Source: Jacaranda mimosifolia
Taxonomy: Eukaryota > Streptophyta > Magnoliopsida > Lamiales > Bignoniaceae
DNA: 64,000 nt
Direction: 5' to 3'
Assembly (NCBI GenBank): GCA_018894105.1
Contig: CM032122.1
Location: 40,517,404-40,581,403, forward strand
The notes under the pieces are model-generated. The model was given only the letters and a program-made list of their open reading frames with translations. It did no database searches and was not told where the DNA came from. The position numbers and the translations under genes were made by a program. Shown piece by piece: positions 47,341 to 60,354 of this stretch (positions within the stretch are counted from its first letter, which is position 1; each line of letters begins with the position of its first letter).

Positions 47341-48694
47341 TGTGTGCCTTCTGTGTTGGAATCTTTTAATACTAGTATTTATTTACTCTGGAAAATGATG
47401 GGCCATCTGCTTCTAATACCATTTGTTCTTATGTATGTCAATCTGTTTACAGAATAATTAATTGTAATACCATTCACAATAATAGTAAATGATTAAAGTG
47501 AAATCTTGTCTATGTATATGAGGAAAATGGCACGTAATAATAGTAAAGAAAGAATGGACGAGGAACCCAAGCATTTCCTGCTGACAAGAAACCTCAAGGA
47601 AAAGTCCAAAAAGGACGACAAAAACAAGGGAAACAACCTCAAACCGCGTCGATACTATTTGTCCAATTAAATTCTCTTTTCATTTATTTATTTATTTTCA
47701 CTTTCGACTTAATTAAGAAAAGAAATTAACTAATCATGTGGGGAAAATGGTGACCATTTGTTATTCGTTCCATATCCTTGGATGGGAGAATGTCCCACCC
47801 CCACCCCCACCAACGCATTTGCTCCCATCAGAATGAGTGGATGTGATTCTCTCATTATCATTTCAGAATTTCTTTTCTCGAGTAAATTAGAGAAAGAGAT
47901 GGAGATTGCTATCAAAAAATGGAGAAAAGAGCCTTGATATGGTGAGTTCTCTAATCCAAAATTGCCCACGCAAATCACATATTTTTTGTGACATTAAAGG
48001 CTGCACTTGCAAGCTACACAATCAACGTCTTCAAATGGTTTGGATTTGAGTTTCTGATGTCGTCCTCCACCATCCGCACCTTGTAGACATTCTCCAAACA
48101 CAAATCTATATATGTGTGAGCATCCATTCAAGTGCTACTCTGTCTGCAGTGACTCACCAACATCCCCATTGTTCGTTTGGCTCAAATCAAAATGCACAGT
48201 TATCAGAACCAGAAAAAAGAGACGAAAAGAAAAAGGACAAAGGAAAAAAAATCAGTTACATTCACAGTTTGATTTTTGCACAACCCCCACCAGATGAAAT
48301 GGGGAGCCATCCCCATGAAACACATTCTGTGATCAACCGCAATATATAAAGATTTAGGGGAGCATAAGAAATCAGAAAACCTCCACACAGAAGCAGTTAT
48401 ATGTCAGAATGCTGCCTTGCTATTGTTTCAAAACTTTTTTGACATGATCACAATCTTTACCCCCCCCCCCCCCCCAAAAAAAAAGGGAGAAAGAAAAAAT
48501 AAAAAGGATTGGAAAACAGACAAGATCTTTGGATACTCTCTCCACGCTTTAGCCGCAAAAGAATACAGTAAGGGATAACTGTACAAATTCTTGCTATCTA
48601 TAATAGCCATGTCTCACTGAGCAAAAAGAATAACCCTCCAAACAAAAATATGGGGAATGGACACCACCACATCAAGAAATTAATCATCACCTGT
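47341..48694. other. Intergenic: RING promoter and downstream flank of the AGTRAP-like gene
   Basis: 47341 to about 47700 is the likely RING promoter. The rest holds the 3' UTR side of the minus-strand gene at 48695, and a 16-base poly-C run (48460-48475) followed by A-rich sequence. No exon was supported. Confidence 0.5.
48460..48475 (+). repeat. Poly-C tract, 16 bases, followed by poly-A
   Basis: Sixteen C run directly into nine A at 48476-48484, about 210 bases downstream of the AGTRAP-like stop codon. Confidence 0.85.
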
Positions 48695-51600
48695 TCAGAT
48701 GATCTGAAGCTTTCCCACAGCATTCTCATCCTGAAATCTTGATCAATAGGCTAGGCATTAGTAATAAGTTAATTATATCTCTTTTACGAAACAAACTTTT
48801 AAACCAGCATTTTAAGGATCAACCAACTTAAGTTGATCTGCCTGCAATATTACATTAAGGCTCAAAATCTTATCATTTTACCAACAAAAAAATTAAGTCC
48901 TAAAGTCCAAGAATAATTTAACCAATTTTTTAATCATCCATACCATATCTAAGCCAAATGTCTTCTAATCCCATGAATTGCAATCATTAGATTACTCTGG
49001 CTAAGAGAACATCTCTACTGCGGGGTGATTATGAACAGCATGCCCTTCTACTTCTCTTTTTCATTTTTTTCCCTTGTGGAACTTCAAAACTTAACTTTAC
49101 ATAGTTTATTTGTATGTTAAATGTCCATCTTACAATTTCAAAATGTTGTTTCACTTTGATAACTGCTAAAAACAATTGTTTACACTATGTATAGGAGGTT
49201 ATTGAGATAAAGCCGATACTTACATCTTTAACATGAAAAGATCTGCCCATGGGTGGATTTAGCTGAGATGTTTCAGCGGCAGAGAGAGAGTCTACAGGAG
49301 AAGCATCACGATTTCGACTGACCTGCCATCAGAAAAAGGCCACCACAACCATAAGCCTCATCTCGAGTCAGTGAAAATACAGTGAATATGATTGATCTGA
49401 TTCTGAAAATAAAACAAGGCAAAGGTGGGAGGCATGAGAACAAACGAGCACCCAAGGAAGATATTTTCTATAGCAGAAAAGCTTTCAGACATTTCTATCA
49501 TTCAATGGCTTGATTAAGCATATCAGGGTTCGTATAGTGATCAAGTTCACATGAATAAGATGAAAAAGTCTGAGCACATCTCGTGCTAAGTTGCATCGTT
49601 TTAAATTATCTGGTGGCAGTCATGGAGATATTTATTGAGCAGTGACAACTAGTAGAGTAAAAAGTGGGACATTGTACGTGTTGATTCATAAAGTAAGTGG
49701 GTCATTATCCTATTCCTTCGCCGCTCCAGCCCTCTTCCCCCAATTCCATTGCCGCCTGCCAGCACAACATAACTGGGCAAGGGCAACCATCACCACTAGG
49801 TTATTTACTAACATAAAGCATATAGTTCACAATGATACAATGTTCCTTTCCATTTAGTGAAGCAGTTTATAAGCAAAAATCATATTCCTTCAAATATTTA
49901 CTTCTCACATCTGCCAACTTCCAAACCAGCAGTCCAATAACAGTTATTAGATATTATGTTCACCATACTAGTTGTAATAATGGACAGGCAGCTGACTTGA
50001 AGGCAACATGGAAAAGTGAAAGTTTTGTTATACAATCCTCTCTCCCCTGATGTACGGCATCTTATGTTTTTAATCATCCATAAGAAATGAGCCCTTAAGG
50101 AGTCAACAGAGAGACATAAAATAGACATAGAATCCCCGAAAATAAATACATATGCTCTGAGATATACAAGTCTGAAACTCAGGTACTAAGAACAGCATCC
50201 ATGTAAACTAAATATATGTATATGAAAGGATATTACATTGTTGGTCTCTCTCTCATACTTGTGACCAATTTAATGTCAGTACACCACCCCCACCACCCAG
50301 TTTAACCCTTAGTCAAACATTTGAATTTTTCAACAAATTCAGTCATTGTCCTCAACATTATGTTAATTGCCTATAGAGTTGCAAATGTGCAACAGACTGA
50401 AAACATAAACTGTTCAAACTTAATGGATAAAAACTGTGGAAGTTTCCAACTTAAGGGACCAAAGCTGTATTGTCTTCAATTTTCACCTGTATTGCAAGTC
50501 AGCAGCTCCATTAAGACTTTATGATTTCAACAGTCAGGATCATTTTTCTTGAAAAATGGAACATGAGAGACAAAATTTAACAAGTGTTGAAGCAATTTCA
50601 TTATTGCGAGATTGACATGTAGAATTGGACTATTGCTATTTCTGAATCTCCATTGTAAATGGACTATTCTCCGCAGTCAAAATAGGTTGATTAGTTTCTT
50701 CCCTTAGAACCATATTTGAGAGTTTCCTACTTCATAGGTTCATCAATTTTTTTGGTGTCTCGTTAACAAATGGGATTTCTCATGGATCTATCCCATTTTA
50801 CTAGTTAACCAAAAAGGTTCATTACATGAATTTTAACCTGAAATTTGGATTCAATTTGGATTAGCGATCCATTCTTTTTCATATTATCTTTTTTCCATCT
50901 TCAGAAAAAAAATCCCTCTGTCATTAGAATTTTCTAAAAGATAACTATCTCGATGTTGTATAAAGATATACAAAAAAATCTTAAAAAGGACTTGCCTTCC
51001 AAGGAAACAAAAGCCTTATCAAGGCTGCCAATCAAAATTACAATTAGTCTAAGATGAAACGTTTTGGTGGATGTGTGGTAAAAAGGGACAAGGATGAAGT
51101 AGATACTAAACATATTTATGAGTCAATTAAGCTACATCAATCAAAGAAAAGTTGAGGGAAAATCATAAGTTAGTCTTGCACTTTACACTAGATTCCGTTA
51201 GTTGCATAGTTAGGGAAAAAAATTCAATGATTATAAACTTAGTTGGCCAGATAAAACGTATAATTGTCTTACTGTCTGATAGTGGTGCAATTTTGGGAAC
51301 TCTCAATTCAAGAACAGGGGTGGATCCTGCCACCAAACACTGTTCTCCACATCTCTTCCCAACTCTCAACAGTCTCACCACTCAAATCTCTACCTAACCC
51401 TTCCACCACCACCCATCATAGGCCTATATATTTCGTGGACCCCTAATGCCACTTTTCAATTCACTCATATGACATAGTGTTATAATGTTATATATTACAT
51501 GTGACCCCTAATGTCATAATGCTGTTGGATCCTGAGACCCATTGGCAGAAAAAAGACAACAACACTCAACTATTATACCAGCACAATCTTATTTTTGTCT

Positions 51601-54600
51601 TTTTAAATCACTTCTTCTTAGAATAGATAACAACGTCCGGACGCAGAAACTATATATTATGGCAAACCATCTCTGTTTTCTTATATGACCCACAAGATTG
51701 AAGGATGAACAATTGTGGTAAAATTGCACATCCTTACATTCTTTGTGGGGGAGTGGGTTGGGGAGGTGCATACTGTTTTAGTTTGTTTATGAGGAAGAGT
51801 TGTGAGTTGGAAATGTTTAAAAAGAGTGTCAGGAGCATACCCCGTATGGATAAGTGCCGTCCCTGCCATCTTCAAAAAGAGATGAGTAAGATGCAGGATC
51901 ATATATTGAGCTGTCAACAGCATCATCACAACCAGAGGGACGTTGAACTATAGAAGGAGTAGCAGGATTGAGAAAACTATTTCTCAAATCTGCATCTGTG
52001 TCTCTGGCACCTGAGTTATTTATGTAAGAAACACCCAATCTATACATTTGTATCCATACCAACGATGACGATAGCTTTACTGAAAATCCAATAATTTGCA
52101 TGGCAAGGGTCAGCTTCACTGAATAGCTAGCAAAGGTTCCGTAAAACTCAGATGGAATGTGCCTGCATCCACGAATGGAAATTTGTCATAGTTGAAAGAC
52201 CATAATAGTGAAGAGAGTAAGTGGCTAATATTACTAAATCATGGAATTCAACACATGCAAGTGCAATGGATAGAGGTACCAAGGGCTAGCATGTTTTTAT
52301 GTGAAAGGGAATCATCTCCCTATTTTGGATGGATAAAAGTAGCCACATATACAACATACCAAAACCTAAAATAACATACATTTAGCATCAACAAGCTTCA
52401 GCCAACAGGTGAGATCTGCAAGCTCAAGCCTAAGATCTTACACAACAGCTAGGGACACTAGTAGATATGGTTTTTCTGTTTTAGTCTAATCTTTGGCTTC
52501 ACTGTAAGCAAGGTTCTTTATGTGCTTCCAAGTCATTCCAGGAGATACATCAAATTACAACTCAAATTCTGGAGCCCCCAGGAGCATTTGTGATTGAAAG
52601 ATTAGAATGAGAGATTTCTATCAAGATTCAGACAACTCAGAAGAATGGCCTCAGCTTGCAAAAATGAATCATGGTTCACTTGGTTTGTCTAAGACAGCAA
52701 CAGTTGAGCCTTAGTTATATGCTTTATGCATGCAGTAACTTAGGCATGCTTATCAAATTGTTGATTACCTATAAAGGAATTTATCAGTTAAATTGCCAGC
52801 ATATATAGTAACATAGAAAGAACAATAGGATTTTCTTGCAGGAAGTTAATCTGAACAAAGAAACCAATAAGAAAGAGAATAAGGTTTGGATTTAAAAATG
52901 AAAGTCCAAGGGTCATTTTAAGGATGCACACATAAGCATAAAATGATAAGCGCAGCTAAGATCATGTAACTGAATGAGTGTTCATGGATGCAACGAGTTC
53001 TTAACCTGGAATAGTGAAGAGGACTCTAGGTCAAAAACTTGCAACTGATTCTAACATATTACCATATAATTCCTACCCTAGATAAAAAAAAACATTGGCA
53101 TACTATGTATCTGACTTTGCAACTAAATGGCCAATGATGGAACTACCTTTGACAGTTAACCTTGACAGAGTAGAAGACAAAGCCGATGGACATAATATCA
53201 GCAGTACCTTTTCATCCTAGCGCATTTAGCCCATATCTGAATTAGGTTTCTGACACCTGAAACTTTCTCTCCATCCAATTAAGCAACAGCCTCACCCATT
53301 TTCACAAAACTAAAATGAAAAGGCACCCAAGGTACACTGAATTTGATTTATTAAGTGAAATAAGGCATCTATTATTCTATAAGTACTTATTAAACATTTA
53401 ATTCCTGATGTATCAATACCAAAATCTAGCATCTCTCGAAGTTTAAGAACAATACAGTACTGAATTTTCATATGTAAAAGATTATGGAAAATTAGCTTTG
53501 TTAGTATATTTGATGCTCTAATCTTGTTTTATTTGGTTTACGTTAGGTAATAAATCATATATATATCCATATATCATTCTCGCACTTTAACCCTATTCAC
53601 ATCTCTATATATATTGGATAGAGTTCTTCAATACATTAGCTACATGTCCTCTTTTCTAACATGGTATGAGTCTTTTGTATTCCCCATTTTCAAGTCTTCT
53701 TCTGGGCTCTCCCATTAGGATTTCTGATCTCTCGAGTTAGTGTTAGGTGTAGGTTTTACTAAGCCTTCAATTATCTATACTCTAAATTTTTGGCCTGTTT
53801 AATTTTCAAGAATAAAAACACCGGTTATCATGATCTAGTAAAATCTCATCAGGATTTCTGTTGGGCTATCGCAGGTGCGTCATGATACCTATCTGATTGT
53901 TTGATTCTATGATAGCTATGTCAATTCTCGTGTGATCTTTTCTATCCCTAAGAGCCTAGTTGCTCATGTAGAGTTTTTGTTCTTCAACTCCTCATTTTCT
54001 ATTCTTCTGCACCAAATTTATGGATGTTCCTGTGCTTCTCCAGATCACAAAGATGTATTGTCCAAGTTTCGTGGTCGGTAATGGCTGATCTGGATGCTTA
54101 TTACTGATACTTTGAACTATGCCTCCTACCTCCTATGTCCTACCACAGTTCTAGTGCTAGTCCTTCCTAATGGTATGCTAGTGAAGTGTTTGCACTAAAC
54201 ATAGCACAAAAACTTAAAAAACAAACTCAATGCACCCTCAACAAACAAAGGAAGACTTAAGTAACTTTTGAATCTCATTCAATAATTCAGTCCTAAATAT
54301 ATGGAGATAGCTGCTGGGTGGAAGCAAATATAGCATGTACACAAATTGGCTGATGAAACAAGTTTAAACAACAATCCAAGAAACAAATTAGGATTACGCA
54401 GAAATATAGTTGTATTCTAAAATTTTGTGTTGAGTCATCGGAACTGTGGAATTGGTGCAGTAATATGTTAAAGAAAAATAGAGAATTAATAAATAGAAGA
54501 AGAGGAGGATGCGGTAGTACCAGATATCATAGGAGAAAAGAAAGAACCATGAAATGTCGAGGAAAATGGAGCAGAAGAGGAGGAGAGCGTATGTCCTGGC

Positions 54601-54822
54601 GAGGCTCTGGCTGCTGCTCTCAATGGCGACGAGCGCGAACAATGAAATCCCCAAATTAACGAGCAATACACCGTTGTAGAGCGCCCCGAGCGATCCGATC
54701 AGCGCGCAGCCAATCTGAGCGTAGATCAGTTTGACGGCGAGCCACTGAACGTTGTCATAGTCTCGAAACCACGCCTTTATCACTGTCCACCTCAATCCAC
54801 ACCCACCACCACAACGCATCAT
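48695..54822 (-). CDS. AGTRAP-like multi-pass membrane protein (4 exons, 252 aa)
   Basis: Exons on the minus strand in order: 54822-54521, 52162-51841, 49322-49224, 48730-48695; frame is kept at every junction (TG/G at the first). The N-terminal half has about four hydrophobic segments (VKLIYAQIGCALIGSLGALY, LVNLGISLFALVAIES, TYALLLFCSIFLDISWFFLF, VKLTLAMQIIGFSVKLSSSL) with the family motif DISWF/IW. The C-terminal half is polar with conserved DTDADLRNSFLNP and SSIYDPASYSSLFEDG. It resembles plant proteins described as angiotensin II type-1 receptor-associated-like or seven-transmembrane-domain proteins; in animals AGTRAP acts in endomembranes, but no plant role is established to my knowledge. 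Intron 1 (2.36 kb) and intron 2 (2.5 kb) are long. Met2 is an alternative start. It is divergent from RHIP1. The family name is less sure than the gene model. Confidence 0.78.
49325..51840 (-). other. Intron 2 of the AGTRAP-like gene
   Basis: About 2.5 kb of AT-rich intron. Open frames at 49642-50524 and 51152-51446 show no domain or splice-consistent coding, and no transposon ends were recognised. Confidence 0.5.
53560..54180 (+). mobile_element. Possible decayed LTR-retrotransposon fragment in intron 1 of the AGTRAP-like gene
   Basis: TAACATGGTATGAGTC near 53658 resembles the TGGTATCAGAGC primer-binding site (initiator tRNA-Met) of Ty1/copia elements. Pyrimidine-rich LTR-end-like sequence lies before it and leader-like sequence with many T and C after it. 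No gag or pol frame remains and no second LTR was found, so this is tentative. Confidence 0.35.
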
Positions 54823-55160
54823 ATGCCAAATTCACCACTACTATTCTAATATTCTGCTGTCCTACAATTCTACGATTCTACTATTGTATTCAGTAACTCC
54901 AAATGAATGAATGAATAAAGGTGAAAAAGAACAACCAGTGCAGTGGCTGGACTACTTTCATTTCGCCCCTCAACTTTCAATTTATTTTCAAATTCATCCC
55001 TAAAGTTATTTAATTTGGTCAATATGTCCAGATAAAGAAAGTCAGGTATTGTTAAAGTACTAAAATACCCTCATCTTGTACATTACACACACACATATAT
55101 CTATATATATATATATATATTATATACAACTCGGAATGGATCCAGCGATTAACCAAGAAG
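54823..55160. promoter_or_regulatory. Shared 338 bp divergent promoter interval (AGTRAP-like / RHIP1)
   Basis: The two start codons lie back to back, with (AC)n and (AT)n tracts at 55084-55121 nearest RHIP1. Both promoters and leaders must fit here unless there are upstream non-coding exons. No TATA box was assigned. Confidence 0.5.
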
Positions 55161-58100
55161 ATGGGAGAAGAAGAGGCACCACCTGCTCCATCGCCGCCGA
55201 CGAAGGCTTGGCGGAATTACATATCGGAAGAGCTTCCCCGCAGCGTCCAAGAGTCAGCCGACTCCGCCATTCGCTCCGCCCGCTCACTCCAACAATCCTC
55301 CTCCACCCATCTCCGCTCCCTCCAGGTTAGATTCCATCCACCCTAATACCCAACCTCCTCTTTTTCGCATTCCTTCTTCGTCCTCTCATTTATACGCACA
55401 CAACAATATTGATATGCGTTTTTCAGGATTTTATCCCCCAAATTGGAACGCTATACAGATACTATGAAGAGGCTTTCTTCCACAAAGTTAAAGGTGCCTG
55501 TGCCTCACCCCCACCCACACTTCCACCACATCTGGCATCCATTCCCTATAAATTAGTTATTAAATTTGAAATTTTTCTTAATTGTCCATAGCTTGTTGCC
55601 CAAACTTTTTCAAATCATTTTCATCCTGGAGGATCATGCTTACAAATGACAATTGTCTTCAAATTATTTTATCATCTTTGCTCTGCTCTTAACTTTTCTT
55701 TTTATGAGATTTCTATCCAACTCTTTTCATTGGGTGGATAATTTCCTTGATCACTTTCCAACATTCGTGTAGATGAGTTGGTGAACTCAAGAGAACACCC
55801 AACTCTGGTTGGTGGAGTTGCTGTTACTGCTTGCCTCTTCCTTATGCGTGGTATGCCTTCCAACTCGGTCATCCCCAAATGCAAAATTACAAAGCAGATG
55901 ATAAGTCACAATAGAAAAATTGATATTGATAATAACAATACAATTTCTTCTAAATATGGACAGACTAGATTAGTCATGTATTATTACATCATTCCTGCAT
56001 TAAACAAAACTTGCTTCCTACAGCAGCCGGTTTATGAAAACCAACATTAATCAGGTGTTACTTAACAACCCAATTCCAAGAGTTTTACCTAGATCTATTC
56101 CCTTACACATGTGAAAAATGCAAAGTGCAGCCTATAATCCAACCAACTGTTTTCTGCTTCAGCTATATATTTTACATGTTTCTTTTACTGTAATGGATCA
56201 AATATACAAAATATAAAAGGTAAAAAATCATGTTACAATATATGCTTTGTTCTGTCATGATCAAACTTCTCTTATGACAAAATATAAAAGGTAAAAGACT
56301 TCTATGTGCTTTGTTCTGTCATGTTAACTGGATTATGAACTATAATGATGGCAGTTGTGACCACAAAATAAGGACAAGGTGTTCCTTTCAGACAATTTCA
56401 GTTCCTGTAGTAGTTTTCGCATCACAATAGTTCACAAACCTCTTGCCCAAAACCAGACTCTTTTTTTGGTCCTTTTGTCTTCCCAAAACCAGACTCTTTT
56501 TTTCTTATACGTTTTTTTCCCCAGAACCAGTATCTCTGACTTTCTTCCATGTTTTATTCTCCTACTTGACTGGATAACTTTTTTCTTTTAGAGAAAATAT
56601 TGAAATAAATTTTTGATTTGCTAATTTATTTAATTGGTCAAGCATTAAATTCTAGTTTGTTAATTACTATGGTCAAATGCTAAATTTTAATTTATTATTA
56701 CTGATTTTTTTTCATGCTGAATTGCTAGTTTTGGTGTTCAAAAGTGTCCTAATTACTGATTTTAGTGTTCAAAAGTGTTTTAATTGTTGGTTTTAGGTAT
56801 ATATTAGAAATATATAGACATATATTTAGTGTGTGCTATATTTCAATAAAGCGCCTCCTAACAACTATGACTAGGAATGTTCTACAAAGTAGGAAATACA
56901 TAATTTAGGGACTTAAATAGGAAAGAAACCAGTCAAATCTCCCTAATTAGAAGGAGATTATGAAATCCCTGAAATCATGGGAGAATTATTGAAATCCCAT
57001 AAATTATGGGTCAATAATTTTCCAAGTTACTAGACTCATTTACTCACACTATTAAATTTATTCTTAATTTAGTTATACCATCACAAGTTTTGATTCAGCT
57101 TGCGGTTGAACTTGTGACCTGTCTACCTATTCTTGCACAGGGTTTATTCTATGTTGGTCTGGCAATCTGTCAGCACTATAACGGGATATAGTGATATTGT
57201 TATTTCATTATTCTAAGTCTTGTGAATGAGTTGACTGCGGAAGTCTCCTGCAACTGTTCCTGACATAATCAGAGGATTAGGTTGAATGCTTTTATGACCA
57301 TCTTCTGTATCCTCGATTGTTATATGTGATGTGAAGAAATGTTTGTGTGTTTGGATCTAACGACTGCCAGAGAACTTTAAAAATTGATCTTTTATCATGA
57401 AGTTTCCAGGGTGTTTGACGATTCAAATTTTGATCCTCAACTTCTATTTTATTGATTCCTTCTTATTGTCTTAGCACTGCTAGGATTTTGCCTGTGGTTC
57501 TATTTAGTTAAACCCCCAAGAAAAAGAAAGGTACTTAAGTTGTACCTAACCAAGAAAAAATGTCAAAAATAGTAAAAGATTTTGAAGAAAAATAAAAAAT
57601 ATTGGTGCCAAAACAATTGTTAAAATCATTATTGATTCAATTATTTTGCTAAGAATAGAAGAGGAATGAGGTGAGATGATCAAAGTGGTAAACTTGCTTC
57701 TTTGTTTTGTAACTAATGATTTATTTTACCTTTGGTCTCTAGGGCCTAGGAGGTTTTTGTTTCGTCAAACATTCGGTCGACTTCAGAGTGAGGAGGTATC
57801 CCAACCATATGTTTTTCATTATATGTAAATAGAATAGTTGGAACTACACACTTTTGGATAAGCTCTGATGGCTTCTGTCTCTTATGTTTGTGACGTATTT
57901 TGGAAAATGCTGAGGACACTTCATTATTGTGGCTGCTTGCAGGCACAATTTGTTAGGGCCGAGAAAAATGTCAGAGAGTTGACCCTATCTGTTGACTTAA
58001 TGAAGAAGGAGAGCAAAAAACTGCTTGAAAGATCTGCGCTTGCTGAAAAAGATATGAAACGTGGCCATTCTGATCTCATGTAGAACACTGTTTGGCTCTT

Positions 58101-59646
58101 TGATGCATACGTGGATTAATCTTTCTCATTTTATATGCCTGAAGTTTGAAATGACATGTAGGGATGCTGGAACTCAGATGCAAACCCTTGCAAGATCAGT
58201 TTACAAGGCAGAAGCTGAAGTTGCTGGTATGTTCATAACCTTTTACTCTTTTGATCTTTTGAGTTTTACATATATGTATTTTCAAAGTCAAGATCAATTA
58301 TGCACGAACCAGCTTCCTTTGCCATTCCTCTTCATGTATGATTCGGCTAACTTGCATCATTCAGTCATGCCAAACATGGCAGATCACATTCACGGCCCCT
58401 AAAGTCAACTAGACGGCTGAAGTAATTATCCACTAGACAATTTGTTGATAACATCCACCTGCCCAGAAAAGATAGAATTTTTGCTAGAATAAGCACCATA
58501 TTTTAAGGAATATTCATACTGAAGTAGTCCAATAACCTTCCAAGAATTGCTAACCACGGGATAATGGAATGCATCGAAATAAAATTTATACAAAAGGATA
58601 CCAATTCATCGAACGTTGTGACTTGTCTTTCTTGTCATCCCTCTAGAAGGATATTGATGTGGAATGCTCTTGGCAAGATATGTGGTAGTCGCACAAAATC
58701 CAATAGCCAACTCTATCACCCGCATGTAAGAATAGTTGTACACTTCATATTTTTCTGTAATCCAGACCTGTAAATGGGTAAACAAAATGTGCAAGGGCCC
58801 AAGAGGGTACTAGTCCCTCTCTGGAGAAAAGGTGTAGGTTCCAGTAACATTTAGTGAATCTTAAGTCTCCTCGAGTCTCAGGATTTTCATCAAAAAACAG
58901 TTGTACTTAGTTGGGGTACCCAAAAGGCAAAAACCCCATTCTTCAAAAAGTTTGGCCTAATCCACTTATCCAGATAGAGATGGTGTCCTTACTCCTTAGA
59001 TAATATGCTGCAAACATGCTTTCTGCCCTTTGTAAACTTGAGCTTTGAAGGGAGAAGAATTGGCGTTATATGGCATGACAACCTTTAGGTGTGTCTCTTT
59101 CATTTAGTGAAATTTGACCTTGAAAAGTCCATCTTAGTGTGGCAAGAACGTGCAACTTTCATTGTGCATCACAAGCCAGCTCTAGTGAAATAGAATTATA
59201 ATCGAACCAGATTAAGCCTTGGCTTGGCTTACCTTACCTTGTTCATTTGTCTAGGTTGTCAAGCCCTATTTATGATACAACATTAGATATATTCAGAATA
59301 GCATATACTTGGCTTGTGTGCCTGAAACTTCCACCCAATACTATTGTTTTATGCTTTTTGTTTATGTTTTTCTCATATGATCTTCTTAGATTTGATGGAT
59401 CTGCTACGAGAAATTCCTGGTAGGGAAGCTTTGAAGCTCCGAGCAGATGTAAGTCCTTAATCCGTAACATCTTTGGAAAGATATTTTGCACTCTTTCACG
59501 CATCTTTTGGATGGAAATTACATATATTTTGTGTTGGCATCTGATATTTGCACCAGGTTGCTTCTATGACATCACATCTGCGGCAGCAGAGATTGGCAAT
59601 GGATAAAAGAATCTTGAAGATTTCTGAATTGGGTGTTCCCGTGTGA
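55161..59646 (+). CDS. RHIP1: RGS1-HXK1-interacting protein 1, RHIP1 (8 exons, 237 aa)
   Basis: Homologue of Arabidopsis RHIP1 (At4g26410), reported to interact with the G-protein regulator RGS1 and hexokinase 1 in glucose signalling. Exons: 55161-55325, 55427-55493, 55773-55850, 57743-57795, 57943-58079, 58162-58226, 59390-59448, 59557-59646; frame holds throughout. Seen: a Pro-rich N-terminus, the conserved [21 protein letters not shown] region with [25 protein letters not shown] repeats of Ser and Gln, a short hydrophobic stretch ([14 protein letters not shown], about 89-102), [20 protein letters not shown], and a long coiled coil (about 125-237: [39 protein letters not shown]) ending KISELGVPV. 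The sequence tracks the Arabidopsis protein end to end from memory. Intron 3 is 1.9 kb and intron 6 is 1.2 kb; neither shows an intact element. It is convergent with NUP214. Confidence 0.92.
56440..56535 (+). repeat. Imperfect tandem repeat in RHIP1 intron 3
   Basis: CCCAAAACCAGACTCTTTTTTT occurs twice (about 56445 and 56485), followed by a diverged third copy (CCCCAGAACCAGTATCT). The unit is about 35-40 bases and non-coding. Confidence 0.7.
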
Positions 59647-60354
59647 CAGTTTTGACCCAATTTTTCTAATTACAAAGATATGCTTTAATTTTTCGTTGGT
59701 GCTGTGAGAAATCTCAGAGCTACTCTGTCTTCTTGACCAGTAACGAAAATGAGATCCTCCTTGAGTTCTTATCATGGACGTGTCAAAACTCGCTTGCATA
59801 GTTGCATGTGCCCTCAAAGAGTGTTAGATAATATGTTGAAGCTTGATTCCGCATTATGATCCAACAATCAAATCTTTATAGACTTCGAAAGTATTGTACT
59901 TTTGTCTTAAGATTCCCAATTTGACTGGGAAAAAACTGTGACTGTACTGATCAAGAAGGGCTCAATGTTTACCACAGAGATGGTGTTTGTTGCATGCATT
60001 AATTCTTAGCATTGCACATACGTCACATACAAACACATATAAATACATAAGAACGTAAGGCTACTCGTCAATGTTGACACATAAATGCAGGACTGTAAGG
60101 CTGCTTTCAGGGAAGAGTTATACTTGGGATAAATAGCAGCACAAAAGGAGCGAAGGCCATGAAACCCAAGAAAATGATAATATTGTGTGACCGTCATCAA
60201 ATTTTTAACCCCGTCAATCATTCTGTCAAACAACCAATCCCCTTGGAGCTGGGCCACTTCCACTTCCAAAATAAACTGATCTGCCAAGATAACAGCTATG
60301 CCTGCATGCTCAGAAATAATCCCTGGTAGCGTTAGTCTGGACCTTCAATAGAAA
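59647..60354. other. 3' ends of RHIP1 and NUP214
   Basis: Convergent 3' UTR territory. A minus-strand frame at 60006-60287 is open for 93 codons just downstream of the NUP214 stop but has no recognisable domain. It is best read as UTR. Confidence 0.5.

Noticed and set aside
60006..60287. 93-codon minus-strand open frame downstream of NUP214
   Set aside because: It lies in the NUP214 3' UTR, after the conserved terminal [12 protein letters not shown] and stop, and has no domain or splice support.
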